Shown here piece by piece: positions 43,214 to 52,394 of a stretch of 55,966 nucleotides of DNA (positions are counted from its first letter, which is position 1; every line of letters starts with the position of its first letter). The position numbers and the translations under genes are program-made. The DNA is taken from NCBI GenBank assembly GCA_001438605.1, contig LIDE01000023.1:1-55966 (forward strand), read 5' to 3'. The notes beneath the pieces are model-generated. The model ran no database searches, was not told where the DNA came from, and was given only the letters and a program-made list of their open reading frames with translations. The DNA is from SAR92 bacterium BACL16 MAG-120619-bin48 (GTDB taxonomy: Bacteria > Pseudomonadota > Gammaproteobacteria > Pseudomonadales > Porticoccaceae).

Positions 43214-44377
43214 ATGTCTTTGATCCCCGAAAAGCCCATTGTGATTTCGCCCACTCTCGCCGCAACCATCGGCTTAGAGGAAGCGGTGTTGCTGCAACTT
43301 CTGCAAGAGTGCCGAGCGCACCGCAGCGCCCAGCAGAGTCAGGGCTATGACTGGTTCACCGTGGCCGGTGAGAAGTTGCTGGAACTGGCGCCTTTTTGGC
43401 GCGACGACGATATCCGACGATTAGCCGTTGGACTGAATGAAAAAGGGTTGTTGCTGATCGGAGGAGCACCGTTTTCCGCGCATCAAGAGTTCCGCTTTGC
43501 GTTTAACGACGCGGTAGCCTCTAGAGCACCAGCGCCAAGTGGCGCGCACCCGCAGCCGAGCTCACAGCTGAACTCACAGTTGAGCCCCGCAACAGTAACC
43601 GCGCTGCACACGGCTGTGGAGACCTCAGCCAAAACCATTGGCAACAGTTGGCAGCCCAGCCAAGACGCGTTGCGCCAGCTCAGCCAACTGGGCGTCACTC
43701 AACAATTTGCACTGCAACAAATTCCACAATTTGTCGCCTACTGGCGGGAGCGCAATGTGCCGCGGCATAGCTGGGAGTCAAAATTTATCAAAGAAGTGTG
43801 GCGTCAGTGGCAGCAGGAAACCGCCACCTCTCATCGCCGCCGGCAAGAAGTCTCCCTCGACAACGACTGGCGCCCGTCAAACGATGCATTGCAAATATTG
43901 ATTGGCCAAGGCGGCATTAACGCCAACTTTATTGAAGACGCGATACCCGAGTTTATTCTCTACTGGCGCGACCGCGGCGACGTTTCCAGCACATGGGATT
44001 CAAAATTTATTCAACATATTCGGCGACAGTGGCAGATTTATACTGGCATGATGGAGCAGGACAATATGCCGCGTACACTGAGCGCGGACTGGCTGCCAAA
44101 AGAGTCGGTTTACGATGTCTTGGAAATGGCCAATATCAACCGTCAATTTGCAGAACAGCTGCTGCCAGAGTTTATTCTTTACTGGCAGGAAAATGGTACA
44201 CCGCAATCATCGTGGAGCACCAAATTTCTTCAGTACGTAAAGCGCCAATGGGCGCGACATATTCAACCCGCGTCAACAGGTACAGCACATGGCAAGCAAC
44301 AAGGATCTAATCCACAAGGTCGCATCAGAGATCGCAGCATCATCGATGCTCTCTCAGACCGCAGCTGGGCATCCTAA
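43214..44377 (+). CDS. DnaT-like primosomal protein with three DNA-binding repeats
   Basis: A 387-residue protein related to primosomal DnaT. The N-terminal region (about 1-100) resembles the DnaT oligomerisation/PriB-PriA-interaction domain. A linker rich in Pro, Ser and Gln follows (about 103-145). Three copies of the DnaT single-strand DNA-binding domain come next, at about 146-200, 219-274 and 292-348, each with the pattern W-x-P, then PxFxxYW and WxxKFxxxxxRQW. E. coli DnaT has one copy in 179 residues. DnaT helps reload DnaB at stalled forks. Its end overlaps the helicase-loader gene by 89 bases, paralleling the dnaT-dnaC pair. Confidence 0.85.
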   Translation: MSLIPEKPIVISPTLAATIGLEEAVLLQLLQECRAHRSAQQSQGYDWFTVAGEKLLELAPFWRDDDIRRLAVGLNEKGLLLIGGAPFSAHQEFRFAFNDAVASRAPAPSGAHPQPSSQLNSQLSPATVTALHTAVETSAKTIGNSWQPSQDALRQLSQLGVTQQFALQQIPQFVAYWRERNVPRHSWESKFIKEVWRQWQQETATSHRRRQEVSLDNDWRPSNDALQILIGQGGINANFIEDAIPEFILYWRDRGDVSSTWDSKFIQHIRRQWQIYTGMMEQDNMPRTLSADWLPKESVYDVLEMANINRQFAEQLLPEFILYWQENGTPQSSWSTKFLQYVKRQWARHIQPASTGTAHGKQQGSNPQGRIRDRSIIDALSDRSWAS

Positions 44378-44966
44378 GACAGGTAGCAAAGCGAGCAAAA
44401 CTGACCCCAATCTGATCGATGCCATCAATCAGATCTTCGCATTATTTCAGGTCAACTATCACAACCAGTATTACAGCGCTTTTGGCGACAACACCAAGTC
44501 CGAAAATTTAGCCAAGAAACTGTGGCTGAGTAAACTGAGCGACTTTACCCCAGAGACGATTCTGCGCGGCGCTGAAAAAATTATTGCCGAGAGCGACTAC
44601 TTGCCCACCCTCCACAAAATGCTAAACGCCTGCCGTCATGTCGGCATGCCTGCTGGCCTGCCATCTCCGCGCAAAGCCTATGAAGAGGCGTGTAACAAAC
44701 CGAGCCCTAAAGCAGAGCAGTCCTGGTCTCACGCGGCCGTCTACTTAGCGGCTCGCGATTGCGGCTGGCACTTTTTGGCCAACACCGTTGAATCAAAAGC
44801 CTTCGCTCCATTTGCCGACATTTATCAACAGTACTGTGAGAGAGTATTGGCGGGAGAAGAATTGATCATAGAAAAACCAAAAGCGCTGCCCGAAACGTCA
44901 TCCAAACCAGCGACCAAGAAAAAGGCACTGGCCGAACTCGACCAATTAAAGCAGCTGCTGCGCTAG
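44289..44966 (+). CDS. Lambda-P-like replicative helicase loader
   Basis: A 225-residue protein resembling replication protein P of lambda, which loads DnaB onto DNA. Recognisable features are a middle helical region (INQIFALFQVNYHNQYYSAF, FTPETILRGAEKIIAES, YLPTLHKMLNACRH near residues 45-120) and a basic, Lys-rich C-terminus. It lacks a P-loop, so it is not DnaC. It is chromosomal in many pseudomonad and marine gammaproteobacterial genomes next to a DnaT-like gene, as here; no phage genes flank it. The family call is by pattern recognition, without alignment. The start codon lies inside the dnaT-like gene in another frame. Confidence 0.78.
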   Translation: MASNKDLIHKVASEIAASSMLSQTAAGHPKTGSKASKTDPNLIDAINQIFALFQVNYHNQYYSAFGDNTKSENLAKKLWLSKLSDFTPETILRGAEKIIAESDYLPTLHKMLNACRHVGMPAGLPSPRKAYEEACNKPSPKAEQSWSHAAVYLAARDCGWHFLANTVESKAFAPFADIYQQYCERVLAGEELIIEKPKALPETSSKPATKKKALAELDQLKQLLR

Positions 44967-44994
44967 AACAACTGAGCGGAGAAAAAGATCACTC

Positions 44995-46764
44995 ATGGCT
45001 ATCACTCCACTGATCCACAACTCCACCGCCAGACGCATGGCGAAAACAATTTTGAACGGTTTTCGCAGCTATTTTGCCGATTATTTAAACGCCACTCTCA
45101 GCGCAAAAGCGCGTTTCGAAAAAGCCGACTGGCACGGTGTGCAGCAAGCCAACGTGGATCGACTCGAGCTCTACAAACAAAAAGTCGCCCAGACAGTAAT
45201 GTACCTCGGCATGGTCACCAACAAAGATTTGGCCAACCTGGCGCTTTGGGCAGAGGCGAAAAAAGCGTATACCCAGCTAGTTTTTAACTTCCCCAATTTT
45301 GAAATTGCCGAAACTTTTTTTAACTCTGTGTTCAGTGACTTGCACGATCACGACAAAATTAGCGACGACATTATTTATGTGCTGTCGTCACAACTGATCG
45401 AAGCACCTGCCGCCGAATACAGTATTTTTGTGCGTTACAAAGGCGCCGATCACCGAGAAATTTTTCGTCAAATTTTAAAGGAATCTGAATTTTCGCTGCC
45501 CGGTGAAGATATCGAAGTAGACCTCGACTGCATCCTTAAAGTCTTTAACCAAGAAGTCTTGCCTTTTGTTAAAGGCCCTGCTGACAAGCTTAAATTTGAT
45601 CTGCTTGAGTCAACATTCTATCGCGGAAAAGCAGCCTACATGGTCGGGCGTGTAGTTGATGGCGATCAAACCTTTCCGATGGCACTGGTGATTTTAAATA
45701 ATGAACAGGGTCAGCTATTTGTCGATACGGCCATGTTTAATTCGGACGATTTGAGTGTGGTATTCAGCTTCACCCGCAACCATTTTATGGTTGATGCGCC
45801 GCTGCCTTATCAATACGCGCACTTTTTGAAACACCTGATGCCGAGTAAATTGGATTACGAAATTTATAATTCCCTCGGCTTTCCAAAACACGCAAAGACC
45901 GAGTTCTATCGGCAGATGGTTCATCATCTCAACAACTCCGACGATAAATTTATTATCGCGCCCGGCATTAAAGGCATGGTGATGACGGTATTTACTCTGC
46001 CCTCCTATAAAATTGTATTTAAAATTATTAAAGATAAATTTGCGCCGCCAAAAGAAGTCACTCATCAAATAGTGCGTGAAAAATATCGACTCGTGTCTCG
46101 TCATGATCGCATTGGACGCATGGCAGATACGCAAGAATTCGATAATTTAGTATTTCCCCTTGAACGGTTTTCAGCGGAGCTGATCGACGAGTTGCAGAAA
46201 GTTGCCGCGTCGTCCGTTGAAATTCGCGGCGACAAACTGGTGATAAAGCATCTTTACACCGAGCGCTATATGACGCCGCTGAATATTTATCTTGAAACCG
46301 CTTCAGACGAAGAAATTGCCAGCGCCATGGACGAGTACGGCAACTGTATTAAGCAGCTTGCCGCGGCGAATATATTTCCCGGCGATATGCCTCTGAAAAA
46401 CTTTGGCGTTACTCGTCATGGTCGTGTGGTATTTTACGATTACGATGAAATCGCATTTCTCACTGACTGCAATTTCAGAAAAATTCCAATGCCGCGCAAC
46501 GAAATTGAAGAGATGCAGTCTGGCACATGGTACACAGTGGGCCCCGACGATATTTTTCCTGAAGAGTTCAGGCTGTTTTTCTCCGGAAATACTAAAGCGC
46601 GAAAAATGTTTGAAGAGATGCACAGCGACCTTTATGAGGTCGAATTTTGGCAGGGCCTGCAGGAAAAAATCCGTGACGGTTATGTACTAGACGTGTTCCC
46701 CTATCGCCGGGCAAAGCGCTTTAACCGCGGCAAAAACTCTGGCCTGCAAGTCTTTTCCGATTAG
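44995..46764 (+). CDS. aceK: Isocitrate dehydrogenase kinase/phosphatase
   Basis: A 589-residue bifunctional enzyme (578 in E. coli) that phosphorylates isocitrate dehydrogenase on acetate or fatty acids to divert isocitrate to the glyoxylate shunt, and reverses this. The N-terminal regulatory domain is about 1-310, and the kinase-like domain follows. Visible landmarks are IAPGIKGMVMTVFTLPSYKIVFKI with the nucleotide loop, FPGDMPLKNFGVTRHGRVVFYDYDE with the catalytic and metal-binding Asp, and FFSGNTKARKMFEE near the end. aceA and aceB are not adjacent. Its TAG stop shares four bases with the gspB stop on the opposite strand. Confidence 0.95.
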   Translation: MAITPLIHNSTARRMAKTILNGFRSYFADYLNATLSAKARFEKADWHGVQQANVDRLELYKQKVAQTVMYLGMVTNKDLANLALWAEAKKAYTQLVFNFPNFEIAETFFNSVFSDLHDHDKISDDIIYVLSSQLIEAPAAEYSIFVRYKGADHREIFRQILKESEFSLPGEDIEVDLDCILKVFNQEVLPFVKGPADKLKFDLLESTFYRGKAAYMVGRVVDGDQTFPMALVILNNEQGQLFVDTAMFNSDDLSVVFSFTRNHFMVDAPLPYQYAHFLKHLMPSKLDYEIYNSLGFPKHAKTEFYRQMVHHLNNSDDKFIIAPGIKGMVMTVFTLPSYKIVFKIIKDKFAPPKEVTHQIVREKYRLVSRHDRIGRMADTQEFDNLVFPLERFSAELIDELQKVAASSVEIRGDKLVIKHLYTERYMTPLNIYLETASDEEIASAMDEYGNCIKQLAAANIFPGDMPLKNFGVTRHGRVVFYDYDEIAFLTDCNFRKIPMPRNEIEEMQSGTWYTVGPDDIFPEEFRLFFSGNTKARKMFEEMHSDLYEVEFWQGLQEKIRDGYVLDVFPYRRAKRFNRGKNSGLQVFSD

Positions 46765-47420
46765 CGAAGAGGTAGGTTTGCTGTGCTGTCGCCAGCGCGA
46801 ATAGTAACGCTGTCGGCAGAAATGGCCTCAATAATCCACGCGCTATCCAATTTTTCGCCCACATGGTAGGTGCGCTCGCCAACAAAAATACGGTTGAGCG
46901 TCGAGCCTGGGCGAATATACATATGACCGGTAATCACTACTTGTGGCAATGCTGTGGCATCGCTTGCGACATCCACGGCCGGCGGCACTGTTGTCTCTGC
47001 GAGGGATACCCTGTCGGGAGCAGATGATGCTTCAGGAGACTTTTGATTTATGGGCGCTTTTTCTGGGGGCACTTGATCTAAGGACCCTTGATATAAAGGT
47101 GTTTGATTTACCGGTGCGGCCTCCACCTCTGCGCTTTGCAGCACCTCTGGCTCTGCTGCAATACCTGAGGGCACCGCCGGCGATAACGCGCCCGCCTTCA
47201 CAGAGGATTCACTACTCACTGGCCCCTGAGCGCTGTAAATAGCGTAGATAACGACCGCAAAAAACAACACTGCGAGAGCGATCATTGCGTAGCTCTGTCG
47301 ACTTTTTTCTGGTGGTTGATACGGATCCCACCCCGCACTGACAAAGTCGTCAAGATCTTGTGCGTCTTCACGCAGGCGCTCGTGTTCGGCTTTCTTTAAG
47401 GCATTCAGAATATAAGACAT
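46761..47420 (-). CDS. gspB: Type II secretion protein GspB
   Basis: A 219-residue inner-membrane partner of GspA. The N-terminus MSYILNALKKAEHERL is diagnostic of GspB/ExeB, a single membrane helix follows near residues 44-60, then a Pro/Ser/Ala-rich periplasmic linker, and a C-terminal domain containing RIFVGERTYHVGEKL. GspAB remodels peptidoglycan so that the secretin can assemble in some gammaproteobacteria. It is the last gene of the cluster and overlaps gspA by one base. Confidence 0.88.
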   Translation of the reverse strand: MSYILNALKKAEHERLREDAQDLDDFVSAGWDPYQPPEKSRQSYAMIALAVLFFAVVIYAIYSAQGPVSSESSVKAGALSPAVPSGIAAEPEVLQSAEVEAAPVNQTPLYQGSLDQVPPEKAPINQKSPEASSAPDRVSLAETTVPPAVDVASDATALPQVVITGHMYIRPGSTLNRIFVGERTYHVGEKLDSAWIIEAISADSVTIRAGDSTANLPLR

Positions 47421-49126
47421 TAGGGCGCCTCTTTGAGCGTCGGGGTGACAACACCGGTCAGCTGATTGAGTCGCATTAGCGTTTCTCGACCCAAAATACC
47501 GTCGGCGACCAGACCCTGCTGCTGCTGAAACCGCTGAACCTGCTGGGCGACGGCGGCGGTATAGCGGCCGCCACTGATGATTACGTCAGTATTGGGGTCG
47601 AGCAGCGCAAATTGCGCCAGCAACCACTCAACCAGCTGCTGGTTTTCGCTGTCCGCACTGCCCGCAGCAGCGGCCATCGCGCTGGCTACGCTAAGCGGCT
47701 CACTGTAGCCCAGCGGAGCTTCCCACAGATAGAGATAGCGCCCTGTCCAGCGCTGCGCAAGGCTCTCGCGATCGACTCGGGTGATGCCAGAACGATCCTG
47801 CAATTTAGCCCCTGCGGCTGACAAGCTCGTGATTAGGTAGGCTTTGATGTGGTCATTTTCTTGCAGCCATACAATTCCGGGACGATCGATTTTTTCGAGC
47901 TCATCCAGATTGGGCAGTGTCGTTTTTTCCGCGCGTAGATTGTGCCCTGCGGCCACAGAGGCTAGCTCTTCTTCACTGTATACATCGTCGCTAGGAATAC
48001 CCCAAAGCGCCATTAGCCCAATAAATGGATTGCTCGGTGTTGTCGCAACCGTGGTTTCCGTATGCGGTTCTGTTTGACTCGAGGCTGGCTCAACGGCGTC
48101 TGCAGGTTCAGATAGTGCGGGGGCGCTGTTCACTGCAACAGTCGCGTCAATAGGCTCTTCAATAGGCATGTCAGCGCCAATAGAACCAACATCGAGTGCG
48201 GTAGGTTGCTGATTGAATCTATCGGGCCACAACACAAAAGCGCCGGCCGTGAGCAGAACAATGAGTAGCGCCGCTAGGAGCCAATAGCGCTGCGGAGACG
48301 GTTTTTCTTCGCCAAGTATTTCTGCCGCCGCTTGTTTTACCAGTTTTGCTGACACCACGGGCAGACCCAAAGAGTAAGCGGCGACAAGGGATTGGTGGCA
48401 GACTAAATTGATTAATCGGGGCACTCCGCCGGTCAGACGGTAGAGGGCGGTCATGCAGGCGGCGTCGAACAATGGGCGCTGGGCGCCAGCGCGATGCAGG
48501 CGATGGTTGACGTAATTGGCGAGATCATTTTTATCCAGCGGCGAGAGATGAAAGCGCGACACTACTCGCTGATTGAGCTGACGCAGTTCGCGGCGCGCAA
48601 GAATATCGACTAACTCCGGCTGACCCACCAAGAGAATGTGCAACAACTTGTGGGTGCTGGTTTCCAGATTACTCAGCAAGCGCAGCGTCTCGAGTACTTC
48701 GGGAGATAGATTTTGCGCTTCCTCAATAACAATTAAGGTTTTTTTACCATCGGCATGGCTGGCAAGCAGATTTTGATTGAGTGCATCGATACACTTTTTA
48801 CTAAATGAGCGCTCGTCGCCGCTGGGAACCTCAATACTCAGCTCGTCGCAAATACTCGCCAGAACATCGGTGACATTGAGCTTGCTGTTGAGAATGTAGG
48901 CGACACGAATATGCGGCGGAATGCGTTTGATTACCGTGCGTGTCAGCGTGGTTTTACCGGTGCCAACTTCGCCGGTGAGCAGAATAAAGCCGCCCTCTCG
49001 ATCAAGCCCGTACTTTAAGTGCGCTACCGCCTGACGGTGAAAGATGCTCGGGTAGAGAAAGCCGGGATCAGGGACGATCGAGAACGGCTCTCGCTTAAGG
49101 GCAAAATGCTGCAAATAAATGCTCAT
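47420..49126 (-). CDS. gspA: Type II secretion ATPase/peptidoglycan-binding protein GspA (ExeA)
   Basis: A 568-residue inner-membrane AAA protein that positions the secretin complex. The cytoplasmic ATPase domain has Walker A TGEVGTGKTT (51-60) and Walker B TLIVIEEAQNL (near 130). A transmembrane helix lies near residues 284-303 (LLAALLIVLLTAGAFVLW). The long periplasmic part holds an acidic, Pro-rich linker and a C-terminal peptidoglycan-binding domain (QRFQQQQGLVADGILGRETL). A GspA/B pair directly downstream of gspD links it to secretin assembly across the cell wall. Confidence 0.9.
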   Translation of the reverse strand: MSIYLQHFALKREPFSIVPDPGFLYPSIFHRQAVAHLKYGLDREGGFILLTGEVGTGKTTLTRTVIKRIPPHIRVAYILNSKLNVTDVLASICDELSIEVPSGDERSFSKKCIDALNQNLLASHADGKKTLIVIEEAQNLSPEVLETLRLLSNLETSTHKLLHILLVGQPELVDILARRELRQLNQRVVSRFHLSPLDKNDLANYVNHRLHRAGAQRPLFDAACMTALYRLTGGVPRLINLVCHQSLVAAYSLGLPVVSAKLVKQAAAEILGEEKPSPQRYWLLAALLIVLLTAGAFVLWPDRFNQQPTALDVGSIGADMPIEEPIDATVAVNSAPALSEPADAVEPASSQTEPHTETTVATTPSNPFIGLMALWGIPSDDVYSEEELASVAAGHNLRAEKTTLPNLDELEKIDRPGIVWLQENDHIKAYLITSLSAAGAKLQDRSGITRVDRESLAQRWTGRYLYLWEAPLGYSEPLSVASAMAAAAGSADSENQQLVEWLLAQFALLDPNTDVIISGGRYTAAVAQQVQRFQQQQGLVADGILGRETLMRLNQLTGVVTPTLKEAP

Positions 49127-49137
49127 CGGCGTCCTGC

Positions 49138-51057
49138 TTAGGGATTGCTTGGCTCTCCCTCTTGAATGAATTCATCAAACCTTGGCTGTATTAAGCCACC
49201 CTCTTGGGTTTCTAAATCGCGCTTGATTAAGTGCCGGTATTTGCTTTCCGACAAGTTGCGGGCATCTTCAGCGGTGCGAATAATCGTCGGTCGAATAAAC
49301 ATCATCAATACAGACTGGCTATCGCTTTTACTCGTTGAACGGAACAAGCGACCGAGCAACGGAATATCCCCTAGCAGCGGCACTTTGGTGGCAGTGCCAT
49401 TGGTTTGATCTTCGATCAGGCCGCCCAAAATCAGCAGCTCGCCATCCTGTATTAGCACATTCGTCTGCATGGTGCTCTTTGACGTGGTTTGCAAGCCTGG
49501 CTCGCCGCTTTTCACTTTCGACGATTCCTGTTCAATTTCTAAGCGCACCGAATCGCCTTTGCTTATCTGTGGCTTGACCTTGAGCTTAACCCCAACCTCT
49601 TCGCGATTGATGGTGGTGAACGGATTGTTGCTACCATTATTGCTGCTGGTGAAGCTACCGGTTTGGAACGGCACCTCTTCACCCACGGAAAGTGTGGCTT
49701 CTTCGTTGTCCAGAGTGACCACTGAGGGCGTAGACAGTATTTTCGTGCTGCCATCAGTTTTTAATGCCTGAATTAAAACGCCAATACCCTTTCCGGTCAC
49801 AGGATCAAAGTCGCCTGCGACACCAATGGTAGTCGCTGCAGTACCGAGGGCAGCCCCAAGCGCAGTGGCGTCAGCAGAGCTCACATCACCATCGGCGCCA
49901 ACACCAATCAGGGTGGTTAAGAGATTATCAAACTTGGTTAAATAGCCGCCGCGGTTTTTGCTTGTGTAAGCCAGCTGCGCGCTGAGGCGCTTGGCTTGGT
50001 CTTCCGACAGTTCGGCGATTACCGCTTCGATCAGCACCTGTGGGCGCGAGCGGTCAAGCTGGGTTACGACATTTTTAATTTCCCGAATAACCGCAGTGGG
50101 TGCAGCCACCACGAGGGCGTTGCTGAGCTCATCAATTTGAATCTGGTAGTTACTTTTACTTTTGCCTTCGGCACCGGCTTCCCCCGCCAGCTGCAAGAAG
50201 ATATCGGATTGCAACATACCCTCAACGATGGGCTTCATCTCTGCCGCGCGGGAGTAGTCGAGATAGATCACCTCAACACTGCCTTTTTTGGTTGACGGCT
50301 GGTCGAGGGTTTTCAGCATGGTTTTAAAGGCGCGACGGGCAGCACCGGGGCCACTGACAATCACGCGATTGTTCATACCATCTTCGACAAGGGAGAGCTC
50401 TTGGTTTTTCAGTTGCTTCAACTGCCCGGCTATATGAACCGCTTCGCCGGCAGAGATATGTTCGAGCGAGATGACTTCGACGGCACTCAATTCGGGATCA
50501 TCCAGATCTTTCAGCACGGACTCCAGCAGCACGAGGTTTGACTGAACATCGGTGACTACCAGTGTGTTGCTCTGGGCGAAGGCCTGTAATCGGGCGCCGG
50601 AGCTCATCATCGGCTTCAATACTGGCACTAAATTGGCGACCTGCACATGGTCAACTTGAATCACTTTGGTAATAAGTTCGTTGTTGCCTGCGCCACCAGC
50701 AAAATTAAACGCTTGGTTAAACGGTACAATGCGGGTCACGACACCGTCTTCTATCGCCTGAAAACCCTGCACTTGTATGGCTGAAAGAACAGCTTGATAG
50801 AGCAGGCTGGCGTCGATTGCCTCTGGGGAGATAATGGTGACTTTGCCCTTCACGCGAGGGTCAAGGACAAATGACTTGCCGGTGATTTCAGCAACGCTTT
50901 CAATCACACTGCGTATATCCGCATCGCGGAAATTAATGCGAACCAGTTCGTCCGCGCTCGCCTGAGCGACAAGCCCAGCCATGAGACTCAGCGCTGCGAC
51001 CCATCCGAGGAGTTGTTTGGCGACGTTATTGCGTGGCTCTTTTATGGTTTTTTTCAT
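49138..51057 (-). CDS. gspD: Type II secretion secretin GspD
   Basis: A 639-residue outer-membrane secretin that forms the exit channel. A signal peptide ends ASAD; N0 domain begins ELVRINFRDADIRSVIESVAE; N1-N3 domains span about 110-340; and the secretin core follows with EVGVKLKVKPQISKG, LLILGGLIEDQT and VPLLGDIPLLGRLFRS near 560-590. Length is typical (about 650-710). A serine/asparagine-rich loop, SFTSSNNGSNNP, lies in the gate region. The gene follows gspC directly, with a one-base gap. Confidence 0.94.
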   Translation of the reverse strand: MKKTIKEPRNNVAKQLLGWVAALSLMAGLVAQASADELVRINFRDADIRSVIESVAEITGKSFVLDPRVKGKVTIISPEAIDASLLYQAVLSAIQVQGFQAIEDGVVTRIVPFNQAFNFAGGAGNNELITKVIQVDHVQVANLVPVLKPMMSSGARLQAFAQSNTLVVTDVQSNLVLLESVLKDLDDPELSAVEVISLEHISAGEAVHIAGQLKQLKNQELSLVEDGMNNRVIVSGPGAARRAFKTMLKTLDQPSTKKGSVEVIYLDYSRAAEMKPIVEGMLQSDIFLQLAGEAGAEGKSKSNYQIQIDELSNALVVAAPTAVIREIKNVVTQLDRSRPQVLIEAVIAELSEDQAKRLSAQLAYTSKNRGGYLTKFDNLLTTLIGVGADGDVSSADATALGAALGTAATTIGVAGDFDPVTGKGIGVLIQALKTDGSTKILSTPSVVTLDNEEATLSVGEEVPFQTGSFTSSNNGSNNPFTTINREEVGVKLKVKPQISKGDSVRLEIEQESSKVKSGEPGLQTTSKSTMQTNVLIQDGELLILGGLIEDQTNGTATKVPLLGDIPLLGRLFRSTSKSDSQSVLMMFIRPTIIRTAEDARNLSESKYRHLIKRDLETQEGGLIQPRFDEFIQEGEPSNP

Positions 51058-51058
51058 C

Positions 51059-51913
51059 TTATTTGTTCAATCCAAGTCTCGGTAACATTTTAGCGGACAA
51101 ACTCGCGGCATTCACATACACCACCATTTCTTCGCCGTTGCGAATAATCGTCACGGGTAAATTGCTTTCACCGCTGTAATTGGTCCAGCTGGTTGGGTCT
51201 GACATCAGGCTCTCTATGCCGAGGCCGCCGACACTGACAACCACGTCGCCCTCTTCAATATCGGCCAGTTGCTTCATCTCTTGGGAGAGATTGTTGAGTT
51301 TTAACCCGCTACCGAAGCTTTCAACATTCACCGGCACGGCGCCAAACATATTGGCCATGGCAAAACCGTCGTCTTGTGCCTGCGGCGCCTCTGCGGGGGG
51401 TTCATCTGGGTAATCTTCTGTCTGCATAATACTGTCGGATTTCTCTAGCAGTATTTGTTTATCCGCCCCATTTTGCACCACCACAATACGGTAGGGTTCA
51501 ATCTGTTTAATCAAGGTTGACCCGTCGAGTTTGTCATTGATGTGGTAGACCGCCTCCGGTTTGCCATTGTACGAAATAGTGGCCGAGGAGAATTGTGCCG
51601 TGAGCATCACACCCAAAAGCTTAGCTTTGATCGTGGCGTCGGGCAGCTCACCAAGCTCTTTGACCTCTGCCACAACAGCAGTTTCTGGGCGACGAAACCA
51701 GTTCCAGCGCAATGAGGGTGCTGTCGGCCCAGCCACTCGAGTAACCGAGGCGACGTCACTTTTGTCGCCGATATAGAGCGCGACACCGCTGACCAGAAAG
51801 GCGAGGCAGAGCAGAACTAATACACAGTTCCCTGCTATAACCAGACGTTGCGACACTGTAGCGCCGCGAAAGCTGTGCAACCAAGAGTTCAGCAAAGACG
51901 CTTTAGTTGACAT
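51059..51913 (-). CDS. gspC: Type II secretion protein GspC
   Basis: A 284-residue inner-membrane protein linking the inner platform to the secretin. One transmembrane helix near residues 26-47 (IAGNCVLVLLCLAFLVSG) precedes the homology-region domain (about 95-160: IKAKLLGVMLTAQFSSATIS, VYHINDKLDG). A C-terminal PDZ-like domain follows (about 190-275: GSGLKLNNLSQEMKQLADIE, VVVSVGGLGIESL). The start overlaps gspM by 11 bases. Confidence 0.88.
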   Translation of the reverse strand: MSTKASLLNSWLHSFRGATVSQRLVIAGNCVLVLLCLAFLVSGVALYIGDKSDVASVTRVAGPTAPSLRWNWFRRPETAVVAEVKELGELPDATIKAKLLGVMLTAQFSSATISYNGKPEAVYHINDKLDGSTLIKQIEPYRIVVVQNGADKQILLEKSDSIMQTEDYPDEPPAEAPQAQDDGFAMANMFGAVPVNVESFGSGLKLNNLSQEMKQLADIEEGDVVVSVGGLGIESLMSDPTSWTNYSGESNLPVTIIRNGEEMVVYVNAASLSAKMLPRLGLNK

Positions 51914-52394
51914 GGGTCACCTCAATCACTGCGGTGAAGCCTGTGCCAGTTTTCGCTGCTGCTTTGACCTCGAGGGATGTAAGCGCCAGCCCCTGACAGC
52001 TGACCTGATGAACCAATTCGAGCAGACGATTGGCGTCACGACCCTCAGCGGTGACTCGATAGGCGCCAGATCCCTGCGCTTGCAGACTCACCAAGGTGAG
52101 CAGGTTGCGCCTAACCAAACGGGTGATGACGTCTTTGTCACTGCCTTTTTGTGGCACCAAGGCTTGGCAACTACTGCCGAGCCGCGCCACAGTATCAGAT
52201 TGCGCGTGCAACCAGCGCATATCGGCGGTCAGCTGCTGTTGACGGGACTGCAGTTCGGCGTGGCGCTCAAGGAGCGGCGCGAGGGCCAGATACACTGCCG
52301 CTGCCGCCACTAAAACCATACCAAGCACGATAATGAGACGTTCGCGGGGCTGGAGTTGCGAGAATCCGCGCTGAAGGGTGGCGAGATTCATCAT
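51903..52394 (-). CDS. gspM: Type II secretion protein GspM
   Basis: A 163-residue inner-membrane platform protein. The N-terminus has the GspM pattern of LQPRERLIIVLG followed by a membrane helix (MVLVAAAAVYLALAP, about 25-40). The rest is a small periplasmic ferredoxin-like domain that pairs with GspL. Overlaps gspL by four bases and gspC by 11 bases. No gspN follows it; gspN is often found between gspM and gspC in pseudomonad-type clusters. Confidence 0.8.
   Translation of the reverse strand: MMNLATLQRGFSQLQPRERLIIVLGMVLVAAAAVYLALAPLLERHAELQSRQQQLTADMRWLHAQSDTVARLGSSCQALVPQKGSDKDVITRLVRRNLLTLVSLQAQGSGAYRVTAEGRDANRLLELVHQVSCQGLALTSLEVKAAAKTGTGFTAVIEVTHVN

Noticed and set aside
44289-44966. 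Prophage remnant
   Set aside because: The lambda-P-like gene is paired with a DnaT-like gene and flanked by housekeeping genes, with no integrase, attachment site or structural phage genes.
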